Shown: piece by piece, positions 1 through 6,773 of the stretch | Layout: every line of letters starts with the position of its first letter | Position numbering within the stretch: the stretch's first letter is position 1 | NCBI GenBank assembly: GCA_964483805.1 | Contig: CAZADH010000040.1 | Coordinates: 1 to 29,113 of the forward strand | Direction: 5' to 3' | Origin: CAZADH01 sp964483805 | GTDB taxonomy: Bacteria > Muiribacteriota > Ozemobacteria > Ozemobacterales > Ozemobacteraceae | DNA: 29,113 nt | Translations under genes and position numbers: made by a program | Notes under the pieces: generated by a model | Databases searched by the model: none | Told to the model about the DNA's origin: nothing | Seen by the model: the letters and a program-made list of their open reading frames with translations, nothing else

Positions 1-2
1 AA

Positions 3-335
3 CTCGAGGTCTACCCCGACTCCTGGGCCCGCGTGGCGCCCACCCTGGCCTACTTCGACTCGTGTCAGATCGGCGCAAGCAGAGACTTCGTGAAGGCGTT
101 CCAAGACGCCGGCACGCGGTACCTCGTGGCCCCGATCACCAGCAACGAGGCGGGCAACTCGTCGACCAACACAATCAAGTTCTTCTTCGCCGAGTTCATG
201 GCCGGCGCATCACCCGAGAACGCCATGTTGGCGACCAAGAACCGCCTGTTCGCCAAATACTCGCAGAACGCGAAATCCGGCTACGGCAAACTACTCTACC
301 GCGCCATGCCGTTCCGCGTGTATCGGCTCAACTGA
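3..335 (+). CDS. C-terminal part of a CHAT/caspase-like cysteine protease (5' end outside window)
   Basis: The frame is open from the left edge (base 3) to a TGA at 333-335, so about 110 C-terminal residues are present and the true start lies outside. A GTG at 33 is inside the frame and is unlikely to be the start. The segment FDSCQIGAS followed by an AGTRYLVAPI strand, then FFFAEFMAGASPENAM and a closing YGKLLYRAMPFRVYRL, has the order seen at the end of CHAT/peptidase C14-fold domains: Cys-bearing loop, core strand, helix with F-x-x-x-F/L-x-x-G, and a final strand. The Cys in DSC would be the nucleophile; the catalytic His should lie upstream, outside the window. In this fold family such proteases cleave partner proteins in signalling or defence, but the substrate cannot be inferred here. 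Assignment is by pattern only; a different alpha/beta hydrolytic fold is possible. Confidence 0.5.
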   Translation, partial: LEVYPDSWARVAPTLAYFDSCQIGASRDFVKAFQDAGTRYLVAPITSNEAGNSSTNTIKFFFAEFMAGASPENAMLATKNRLFAKYSQNAKSGYGKLLYRAMPFRVYRLN

Positions 336-376
336 ACGCCGAGACAAACCCACGATCTTTCCTGGTGACTGCCCAG

Positions 377-401
377 GTTCGCAAAACAGCATCCTGCGAA
401 C
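377..401. terminator. small inverted repeat between convergent genes
   Basis: Perfect 7-bp arms GTTCGCA (377-383) and TGCGAAC (395-401) flank an 11-nt loop, just after a CCTGG/CCAGG pair at 361-375. It lies between the plus-strand protease end and the minus-strand mutase end, where a bidirectional terminator would be expected. There is no U-tract, so intrinsic termination is unproven. Confidence 0.25.
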
Positions 402-418
402 GCATGAATCCGACTGCC

Positions 419-1885
419 CTACCGCCACCCCGCCATGATCTCGAGACACCGCCGGTTCAGCGCTGCGGCCCGCTCGGGCGTCGCCGCCTCGTTGTAACAA
501 CGCAGTTCCGGCGCGTTGCCCGAAGGTCGCAGGTGAACCACCTCGTCGTTGGCAAAGGTAATGCGCAGACCGTCGGTCTGATCGATGGCCGCGACCGGCC
601 CGAACTCGGCAGCGAACACCCGTTCGGCACCGCGATCTTGGGCGAGTTGCGCAATACGTTGTCTTGCGGTCTCGGTGGGGAACTCCTTGAGCCGATCGCT
701 GGCGGTGAAGCGACGCGGCAGCGTCGCCGCCAGTGCCGACAGCGCGAGCGATTGCTCGCAGGCGGCGCACAATAGCGCGAGGATCACGATCAGCGCGTCG
801 CGGGTCGGCAACGTGGGCAACCGACGCTCCGCGCGTTCGATCGCGGTCTGTTGCAGGAATCCCCCGTTCGCTTCGTAACCAACGACCGGCGCCGCCTCGG
901 CCGACTGCATCGCAGCGATCACGTACGGTGAACCGATGCGTGTGCGGATCACCCGCTCGAACCACCCGCATTTCTCGACCGCCGTGTTGCTCGACACCGG
1001 CGTCACCACCGTCTTCGCGCCGAGCCACTTTGCCGCCAGAATGCCAGCCACGTCGCCGCGGAACCACTCGCCGCGCTCATCGCTCACGAGCGGTCGATCG
1101 CCGTCACCGTCGGCCGAACACAACGCAAAGAACTTCTGTTTCGCAGCCCAGTCGCGTGCCAGCACGATGTCTTCAGGCCGAACCGCCTCGGTATCGACCG
1201 GAATGAACTTCTCGGAGCGCGCGAGGCGAACCACCTCGGCGCCGAGCTTCTCGAGCACCTCGCCGATCAGATCGCGAGCAACGCTCGAATGCTCGTAGAC
1301 GCCGATGCGCAACCCGGCCAGGCAGCCAGGCGCGAAGAACTCGAGGTACCGTTTCACATACGCGTCGCGCGCCGCATTCTGCACCGGCAATGTCGCCGCG
1401 GCCCCTTCGTCACGCAACGCCCCGGCCGCATCGAAAAGGGCCGGCATGTCAACACACTGCGCCCGGATGCCGGCCTCGTCGTCTTTGAGAATCTCGCCCG
1501 CCGGCCGGTTGAACTTGATGCCGTTGCGATCGTCAGGAATGTGGCTGCCGGTGACCATCGCGCTGGCGATGCCCGCGCCGATCGCCCAGGCCGTGACGGC
1601 CGGCGTCGGCACGGCGCCGCAGTTCACGGGCACGAAACCCGCGTCACGCACGGCGCAGGCGCAGGCCCGCACGATCCGCGGTGATGATGGGCGCAGGTCG
1701 CCGGCCAACGCCACGCGATCGCCGGTTTTGATCTCGCCGCGGCTTACGAGGTATTGCAGAAACCCTACCGTGTATGCATAACACACCCGGTCGGTCATCG
1801 CGGTCACGAGTCCGCGTGCGCCGCTGGTGCCAAAAGCAACACCGCTGGTGTCCATGAGATCGGCGATGCGAATCTTCTCGGTCAT
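419..1885 (-). CDS. Phosphomannomutase/phosphoglucomutase (alpha-D-phosphohexomutase family)
   Basis: A 488-aa cytoplasmic enzyme interconverting hexose-6-phosphate and hexose-1-phosphate, feeding nucleotide-sugar, glycan or LPS synthesis. All four active-site loops are visible: the phosphoserine loop VTGSHIPDDRNG (Ser114), the Mg-binding loop ADGDGDR (Asp259/261/263), the sugar-specificity loop GYEANGGF (336-343) and the phosphate-binding loop RPSGNAPE (453-460). Length is normal for the family. The start at 1885 is preferred over an in-frame ATG at 1921 because an AGGGAGA ribosome site precedes it and because its ATG overlaps the stop of the upstream esterase as ATGA (1882-1885), indicating translational coupling. 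The TGSHIP form of the serine loop replaces the more common TASHNP; I recall it from some other mutases. Whether mannose or glucose phosphate is preferred cannot be read from sequence. Confidence 0.93.
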   Translation of the reverse strand: MTEKIRIADLMDTSGVAFGTSGARGLVTAMTDRVCYAYTVGFLQYLVSRGEIKTGDRVALAGDLRPSSPRIVRACACAVRDAGFVPVNCGAVPTPAVTAWAIGAGIASAMVTGSHIPDDRNGIKFNRPAGEILKDDEAGIRAQCVDMPALFDAAGALRDEGAAATLPVQNAARDAYVKRYLEFFAPGCLAGLRIGVYEHSSVARDLIGEVLEKLGAEVVRLARSEKFIPVDTEAVRPEDIVLARDWAAKQKFFALCSADGDGDRPLVSDERGEWFRGDVAGILAAKWLGAKTVVTPVSSNTAVEKCGWFERVIRTRIGSPYVIAAMQSAEAAPVVGYEANGGFLQQTAIERAERRLPTLPTRDALIVILALLCAACEQSLALSALAATLPRRFTASDRLKEFPTETARQRIAQLAQDRGAERVFAAEFGPVAAIDQTDGLRITFANDEVVHLRPSGNAPELRCYNEAATPERAAALNRRCLEIMAGWR

Positions 1886-3195
1886 TGCTGTGTTCTCCCT
1901 GGTGCCCGGGTTGCTTGCCACGGCCGGCAGATGAACGCGAGGATCTGCGGCAGCCGTTTCGCCCAGGCCACCTCGTCGTGCTTCGCGCCGTCGTCGATGA
2001 GCAACTCGAGTCGCTCGTGCGGATAACCGCGCGCAAGCAATACATCGTAAAGTGCGCGCGCGTCGTCGATCAGGTCAGAGACCCCGTTGCGATCGCGGTC
2101 TTCCGCGTCTTCGGCAGTGCCCATGTCGATCCAGATGCGCAGGCCGAGCGGCAGTCGCCGCACGGTGCGCACGTATTCGATCATCCAGCGGTTGCCCCAC
2201 GAGAGGCACGGCGACACCGCGCCGACGGCGCCGAAAACGTCGGGGTGGCGCAGTCCGAGATACAACGAAACCAGGCCGCCGAGCGACGAGCCCACGACGG
2301 CGGTGTGTGCGGCATCGGTCAGAGTGCGATACTTGGAGTCGATGAACGGCTTGACCTCGTCGATCAGATACGCCGCGTACCGGTCGGCCCGGCCGCCGAT
2401 GCGCGTGCGGCGGTCGCCGCGCAGGGCCCGCACCATCGTGTATTCGTCGATGCGCGCAGCAGTGTTGGCGATACCGACAACAATTGTTTTAGGAAGGGTC
2501 CCGCTCGCGATGCCGCCTTCGAAAGTCTCGTCGACGCGCCACTCCTTGCCGATGAACGCGGTGGCCTCGTCGAAACAGTTGTTGCCGTCGTGCATGTAGA
2601 TGACGGGGTACCGTTGTTGCGGCTCGTCGGCGTAGCCCGGCGGCAGATAGACCCACAAGGTCCGCGACGCCAGCTCGCGACTCGCAAACCCTTCGTGCAC
2701 GCGGATATCGCCGGTCAGGGTCGGGGCCCGGCATTCGGCTTGCTGGCCCGGGGTCTTGAAACCGGACACCACGAGGCGCACGGTCATCCGGCCCGCGGGG
2801 ATCGATAAGGTGCGATTTTCAATCTCACTGCCGTCGACGGTAGCCTCGACGTGCGCCCAATCCCCGAGCGTGAACTTGAACTGCAGCGGGTACCCCGTTG
2901 GCAGTTTGACCGACCAGCGGGCCCGGTTGCCGCTGCGCGGTACCTCGATCAGGCCCGGGTCCCAGTCGCCCAACGCGTGGTGGTTCCCGGCGATGAACAA
3001 CCGGGCTCCAGGCGTCAGACCGTCGGGCAAGCGGATCTCGAAGTCGAGTTGCGCCTCGGCCGCGGCGACCGCGTTCGTGATGGCGGCGCCCGACATGGCG
3101 ATGGCGCCGAACGAGAGGACGATCAGCAGTGCGCCGATCGCTGCCCAGGTGCTCCGAGGTCGAAGACCGTTCAAACCCAGCGTATTACGTTTCAT
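1882..3195 (-). CDS. Exported esterase with N-terminal CBM20-like domain (esterase D/feruloyl-esterase type)
   Basis: A 437-aa protein. Residues 17-47 are a hydrophobic export signal ending in an Ala-rich stretch. Residues about 48-145 look like a CBM20 starch-binding domain, with the signature GNHHALGDWDP at 70-80. Residues about 160-425 are an alpha/beta-hydrolase of the PF00756 esterase type: strand YPVIYMHDG, oxyanion region, nucleophile elbow GSSLGG (Ser304) and a C-terminal catalytic-His candidate in KHDE (His406). The segment DRDRNGVSD (367-373 region) resembles a calcium loop. The likely role is hydrolysis of acyl esters on a polysaccharide, or a glucan-linked hydrolase, in the periplasm or outside the cell. 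It is the first gene of a coupled pair with the phosphohexomutase (ATGA overlap). Substrate unknown; assignment to fold and export is solid. Confidence 0.88.
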   Translation of the reverse strand: MKRNTLGLNGLRPRSTWAAIGALLIVLSFGAIAMSGAAITNAVAAAEAQLDFEIRLPDGLTPGARLFIAGNHHALGDWDPGLIEVPRSGNRARWSVKLPTGYPLQFKFTLGDWAHVEATVDGSEIENRTLSIPAGRMTVRLVVSGFKTPGQQAECRAPTLTGDIRVHEGFASRELASRTLWVYLPPGYADEPQQRYPVIYMHDGNNCFDEATAFIGKEWRVDETFEGGIASGTLPKTIVVGIANTAARIDEYTMVRALRGDRRTRIGGRADRYAAYLIDEVKPFIDSKYRTLTDAAHTAVVGSSLGGLVSLYLGLRHPDVFGAVGAVSPCLSWGNRWMIEYVRTVRRLPLGLRIWIDMGTAEDAEDRDRNGVSDLIDDARALYDVLLARGYPHERLELLIDDGAKHDEVAWAKRLPQILAFICRPWQATRAPGRTQQ

Positions 3196-3239
3196 CGTCG
3201 TTCCCCGCAGGAGGATTTGTCATGTAGACAACGTTCTGT

Positions 3240-3473
3240 TCAACACTTCTTTGAAAAATACTTTACACCAGGAAAACCCTCGAGGTGTGCGTCTTGCGTC
3301 CAGATTGTCGCGCCGAAGGCCCGCCCCGTCGCCAACACGATTGCGTCAACCATCGGCAACTTGTGCTCACGACTGAGTTGCGCAGCATCAATGGCAAGTC
3401 TGGAGTCCAACTCGGCGAACTGTTCCAAGTGAGGTCGGCGACAGCCCGAGGTCGCGTCGCGCCGCCGCGTCAT
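3240..3473 (-). pseudogene. vapC: VapC-type PIN-domain toxin, 3' remnant
   Basis: From about residue 20 of this frame (near base 3420) to its stop, the protein reads like the last 55-60 residues of a VapC PIN ribonuclease: a helix with ELDSRLAIDAAQLSREH, the third acidic motif MVDAIVLATG, the fourth motif IWTQDAHL, and the typical ending GVKYFSKK. The first two acidic motifs and the N-terminal half are absent. The DNA upstream is occupied by the end of the neighbouring gene (3470-4099) in another frame, so the toxin has been truncated, probably when the left junction was rearranged. No VapB-like antitoxin is next to it. The fragment should be inactive. The N-terminal residues of the open frame (MTRRRDATSG) are read-in and not toxin sequence. 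Confidence 0.72.
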
Positions 3474-4099
3474 CTCTTCTGCCGCAACCGGTCGATGATC
3501 TCAGATCGCCGCGTCCAGGGCTTGCGCCCGTAGAGCGGTGCCGCGCAGACATTGATGATATGGCGGACCAAGCCTTCGGACCGTGGGAACGGCTTGCCGC
3601 TTTTGATCTGGCCGCCGGCGAAAATCGCCGTGACTTCGGCGGTGTCGGCGCCATCGTCCCGTGCGGCCTCGAGATTGGCCTCGAGGGTTTCCGGCGCAAA
3701 CAGCGGCGCTTCCCAGGGTTGGGGCTCGCCCTCGACTTCCTGCCAAGAGAAGTCGCACCACAGCAATGACCGAACCAGTCGGCCATCCTTCCAGGCGCCG
3801 TAGAGGCCCATCGTCGATCCTTCGTCGACCTCGTAGAAGGCCACGACATCGCCGATCCGTTTCGACAACTCGACCAACTCAGTCGCCACCTTCAGATCCG
3901 GCCCCTCGGCCCACATCGGCATGTTGTCGCACCGTTCCCATCGATCGACGACAGCGAACTTGTGCGCCCCCGGCTCGCCATCGAGCACCTCGAGCGGACT
4001 CGAATGCTTGCTCACCGCACGGGCCGCCTTGATGGCCTCGTCGAGCGCCGGCAACCCACCCTCCGGAATTCTGGCGAAAACGGCTCCCCCTGAACTCAT
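3470..4099 (-). CDS. Hypothetical soluble protein, 209 aa
   Basis: I do not recognise this protein. The start at 4099 (MSSGGAVFARI) is supported by a strong AGGAGGGGG ribosome site 7 nt upstream; an in-frame ATG at 4336 would add 79 low-complexity residues that cross the probable divergent promoter region. There is no signal peptide or membrane segment. The protein is acidic, with alternating predicted strands and helices, and carries a Trp-rich stretch (WCDFSWQEVEGEPQPWE) in the middle and a basic C-terminus (RRSEIIDRLRQKR). Its 3' end overlaps the vapC remnant by 4 bp, so it sits at a rearrangement point. It diverges from the small gene at 4242. Confidence 0.7.
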   Translation of the reverse strand: MSSGGAVFARIPEGGLPALDEAIKAARAVSKHSSPLEVLDGEPGAHKFAVVDRWERCDNMPMWAEGPDLKVATELVELSKRIGDVVAFYEVDEGSTMGLYGAWKDGRLVRSLLWCDFSWQEVEGEPQPWEAPLFAPETLEANLEAARDDGADTAEVTAIFAGGQIKSGKPFPRSEGLVRHIINVCAAPLYGRKPWTRRSEIIDRLRQKR

Positions 4100-4182
4100 G
4101 ACCCGCCCCCTCCTGATTTGTTTCTGCAAACCTTCACGGCCCGATGAACGGCTGGGGGTACCCTGGCCCCCAACGCTACCCT

Positions 4183-4208
4183 GTGACAAGATAACATAAT
4201 GGTATACT
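4183..4208. promoter_or_regulatory. AT-rich patch between divergent genes, possible promoter region
   Basis: The 142-bp divergent interval 4100-4241 contains one conspicuously AT-rich patch with GTGACA (4183-4188), CATAAT (4195-4200) and TATACT (4203-4208). TATACT is a good -10 for the plus-strand gene, about 34 nt before its start codon, but no -35 hexamer lies at normal spacing. It is the best promoter candidate for one or both flanking genes. Confidence 0.25.
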
Positions 4209-4241
4209 CCGTATCGCCCGCCACGTGTTCGACGAGGCCCG

Positions 4242-4481
4242 TTGTCCGGTCGAAACCCCAAGGCACTGACCCAACTGGCGAAAAAGGCCGGAGGGGTCGA
4301 GAAGATTGGCGAGGTCAAGACGGGTCCTTCGTTCAAGCCCGGTTCGGTGTGCGCTTTCCTGCGGCAGGAAGGTCAAGAGGCCTTCGTCATCACCTTGACC
4401 TGCGACGGCGGCGAATACGGATTCGAGGACATCAACAGCCCCGACACCGCCTCATGGGACAAACTGCCCGCCCTGAAATAG
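4242..4481 (+). CDS. Small hypothetical protein, 79 aa (TTG start)
   Basis: The frame begins with TTG at 4242, preceded by GAGG four bases upstream; no ATG or GTG is available in frame between the upstream stop (4197-4199) and this codon. The product is a small soluble protein. It has a basic N-terminus (SGRNPKALTQLAKKAGG), then a beta-rich core (GSVCAFLRQEGQEAFVITL, then GGEYGFEDI) and a SPDTASWDKLP end. I do not recognise it. Coding character is fair: third positions are GC-rich and there is no better overlapping frame. Its end is followed by the repeat array at 4513-4590, which may terminate its transcript. Confidence 0.55.
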   Translation: MSGRNPKALTQLAKKAGGVEKIGEVKTGPSFKPGSVCAFLRQEGQEAFVITLTCDGGEYGFEDINSPDTASWDKLPALK

Positions 4482-4512
4482 GCGCGGTGCCGGAACCGGG
4501 CGCGGGGCAAAC

Positions 4513-4590
4513 AGTTAAAGGGACGTACGACTTTTCATAGATAAGTCGTACGTCCCTTTAACTCAATAAAGTCGTACGTCCCCTTTATTG
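4513..4590. repeat. REP-like element: three copies of a GTCGTACGTCCC motif forming two hairpins
   Basis: A perfect 21-bp inverted repeat has arms at 4513-4533 and 4543-4563 (core GGGACGTACGACTT / AAGTCGTACGTCCC) around a 9-nt loop. A third copy (AAAGTCGTACGTCCCC) lies at 4568-4583, inside a second hairpin with arms CAATAAAG (4564-4571) and CTTTATTG (4583-4590). The element sits between two convergent genes and supplies the TAA stop of the aldo-keto reductase gene. The design resembles extragenic palindromes mobilised by REP-associated transposases and could also act as a bidirectional terminator. No transposase is in the window. Confidence 0.8.
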
Positions 4591-5967
4591 CTTGCCGCTG
4601 TGAAGGAATTCGAGGTCTTGCGGGGACAGCATTTTCGACAGGGCGAGCGACTTGACGGTGCGCTGAACCTGCTCGACCGTGATCGGACCGACGGCGAGCA
4701 TGTCGGTGCGCGGATGCGCGAGCACGTAGGCGTTCAACAACTGGTCGAGGGTGTATGACGTCGCGTGCTTCTTGTTGAACTGTTCGAGAAACGCAACGGC
4801 GCGCTGCCAGCGGGTTTCGTTCTCGGGTGTAAATACAGAAGCATACACGTTACGCCAGTAGGCGTCACCGTCCTGCTGTTTCTTCAACGCCGCTTTCTTG
4901 GCGTTTTCCCAGGTCGGCGCCGGCTTGTCGAGAATACTGAACCCGCCGAGCGGCGAATACGGCATGATCTTGATGCCCTTCTGGAAGTTCGGGTTCATCA
5001 TGTCGGCATGCACCACCTGCACCCCCAGCGCATGGATCGTGCGGTCGCTCATCTCGAGCAACGAGAAATACGGGCTGTTGATCTGCGGGCGGGTCAGCGT
5101 TGCGATCTGCTCGGCCAGGCGCAGCGATTCCTCGACGCGCGGGGTCTGCCAGTTCGACCAGCCGATGATCTCGACCTGACTGGCGATTTCGGGCGCGCTC
5201 ACGGCCTCGAGGATCCGGCTCACCGGCGTCTGCGCCCGCTTGATCGGCTCGAAACCGATGGCGTCGCCGTCGTCGCGATGCATCAGGTACACATCGATGT
5301 CGCCCTTGAGATTCGCCCGCGTGTGCTTCAACTCGGCCGAAATGCGCTCGATCATCAGGCCCTTCTCGCAATACAAGTGACTGACGTAGGTGCCCGCCGG
5401 CACGTCTTTGAGCGGCCAATCGCGGGTGCGCCACTCGACCGCCTCAGACGCGAGATAACCGCGGCTCTTCAGCTCGCCGACCAGTTCGGCGGCGTGACAA
5501 CCGGCCGGCAGTTTCTTCAGGTAGAAGAGGTCGAACGGAAACCCGCCCTTCGACAGCGCGTAGATCTGGCGATCGGGGTTCAACGACGGATGCGCGTAGA
5601 ACGCATCGTCAGCCACCCGTGCGGTCATGCTTGCCCGCCACGCGCCGAGCGTGTTTTCGACGCCACCGACGTAGATCGGGGCGGTGTCGAAGAGGTTGAT
5701 GCCCAGGCGGGCGGCCTCGTTCAAGACCGCGTGCGCCTGCTCCTGCGTCGGTTCCGGTTGTTTCTCATCGACCCACCCGGCCTGGATCAAATGGTCGGTG
5801 CCCATCACGAGGCGCGAGAACTTCCGGGTTTTGCCGTCGTGCCCCACGACGTCGACGTACTCCATGCCCTCGGCCGCGAACGCACAGGTCGAGGCCAAGA
5901 GCAATACAACCGCAATACACACGAACAGAGATCTCATCGTCTTGCGAATCATCAAGGTCTGCACCAT
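4585..5967 (-). CDS. Exported aldo/keto reductase-family protein
   Basis: A 460-aa protein. Residues 12-31 are a hydrophobic signal (FVCIAVVLLLASTCAFA) with an AFA-AEG cleavage site. The mature part is an AKR TIM barrel. The catalytic tetrad is complete: Asp94 and Tyr99 in NLFDTAPIY, Lys140 in ALSKGG, His230 in YLMHRDD. IGWSNW and YSPLGG match later barrel strands. The protein is longer than typical AKRs (about 320-350 aa) because of insertions after the second strand (about 115-200) and near the C-terminus. Family members reduce carbonyls with NADPH, so export is puzzling (see findings). The start is uncertain: ATG at 5967 has AAGG directly against it, ATG at 5952 has no well-spaced site; both keep the signal peptide. 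The stop codon lies inside the REP-like repeat. It is encoded alone. Confidence 0.87.
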   Translation of the reverse strand: MVQTLMIRKTMRSLFVCIAVVLLLASTCAFAAEGMEYVDVVGHDGKTRKFSRLVMGTDHLIQAGWVDEKQPEPTQEQAHAVLNEAARLGINLFDTAPIYVGGVENTLGAWRASMTARVADDAFYAHPSLNPDRQIYALSKGGFPFDLFYLKKLPAGCHAAELVGELKSRGYLASEAVEWRTRDWPLKDVPAGTYVSHLYCEKGLMIERISAELKHTRANLKGDIDVYLMHRDDGDAIGFEPIKRAQTPVSRILEAVSAPEIASQVEIIGWSNWQTPRVEESLRLAEQIATLTRPQINSPYFSLLEMSDRTIHALGVQVVHADMMNPNFQKGIKIMPYSPLGGFSILDKPAPTWENAKKAALKKQQDGDAYWRNVYASVFTPENETRWQRAVAFLEQFNKKHATSYTLDQLLNAYVLAHPRTDMLAVGPITVEQVQRTVKSLALSKMLSPQDLEFLHSGKQ

Positions 5968-6072
5968 CCTTCAACCGCGCTGCTCTCGAGCGCCGGGTTC
6001 TGGGGATCGAGGGTACCCGAGCCGGATTCGCGAGTCAACGGCCCCGCATCCATCGATCGGGCATCGCTCTCG

Positions 6073-6699
6073 CTACGTTGCCCCGTGCGGGCCGGCCGCG
6101 GTCCAGGTGTGCAGGGGGGTGACCAGGTCGCCGTCCGGGTCCGTCGTCGGGGTGAACGCGGCCGGATACCCCAGATCCTGCCACAGTGCCGATCGGCCAC
6201 CCGGCAACGCCGAGCCGCTGTAGGGAAACGCGATCGGGTGACCGCAGCGGCTGACCACCCAGAACTCCCCGCTGGTCACGGTTTCGTTGTTCTCATCGTC
6301 GAACCAGGTCTTCAAGCGAGCCCTGATCTGGCGCGGTTCGTCGGGTCGAAGGCGCTGCAACGCGCAATACAAAGCGTTACGAATGACCCACTCACCCGAT
6401 CGGTCGATGGTCAAGAACGCCGGTCGTTTCCAGCAATACCGCAGCCCTACGGCACACGCGGCCCACATCATGACACAGAACGCAGCGAGCGCATACGCCT
6501 GCCAATGCGGGCTGGCAAACGCTTGTTGAATCTCGCTTCGCGAGATGCCACCGCTGGCCGCTTGCCAGATTCCGGCCACGAGGGGCGCATAAAACAGAAA
6601 CGCAAACCAACCGACCACCCCGGTAGCGATGAGCGCGCCGAAATCGCAGACCTTGACCTGCGCGGAGAACTTCACCACGACACCCGCTTCTCGGCCCAC
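6073..6699 (-). CDS. Hypothetical two-helix membrane protein, about 208 aa
   Basis: I do not recognise this protein. Two hydrophobic segments, about residues 20-43 (ALIATGVVGWFAFLFYAPLV) and 68-90 (YALAAFCVMMWAACAVGL), are separated by a short polar loop. They are followed by a soluble C-terminal half rich in Trp, Asp and Pro (WFDDENNETVTSGEFWVV, then PTTDPDGDLVTP). The start is a GTG at 6699 with no clear ribosome site; a second GTG pair near residues 8-9 is an alternative. It lies 74 bp downstream of the cNMP-binding hydrolase gene on the same strand and could be co-transcribed with it. Confidence 0.6.
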   Translation of the reverse strand: MGREAGVVVKFSAQVKVCDFGALIATGVVGWFAFLFYAPLVAGIWQAASGGISRSEIQQAFASPHWQAYALAAFCVMMWAACAVGLRYCWKRPAFLTIDRSGEWVIRNALYCALQRLRPDEPRQIRARLKTWFDDENNETVTSGEFWVVSRCGHPIAFPYSGSALPGGRSALWQDLGYPAAFTPTTDPDGDLVTPLHTWTAAGPHGAT

Positions 6700-6773
6700 C
6701 GTGCCACAGACGAAATCTCAGCGTGCGCGGGCGCGGGGGCCGGTAGCCAAACGACCCACCGCCCCCACATCGC

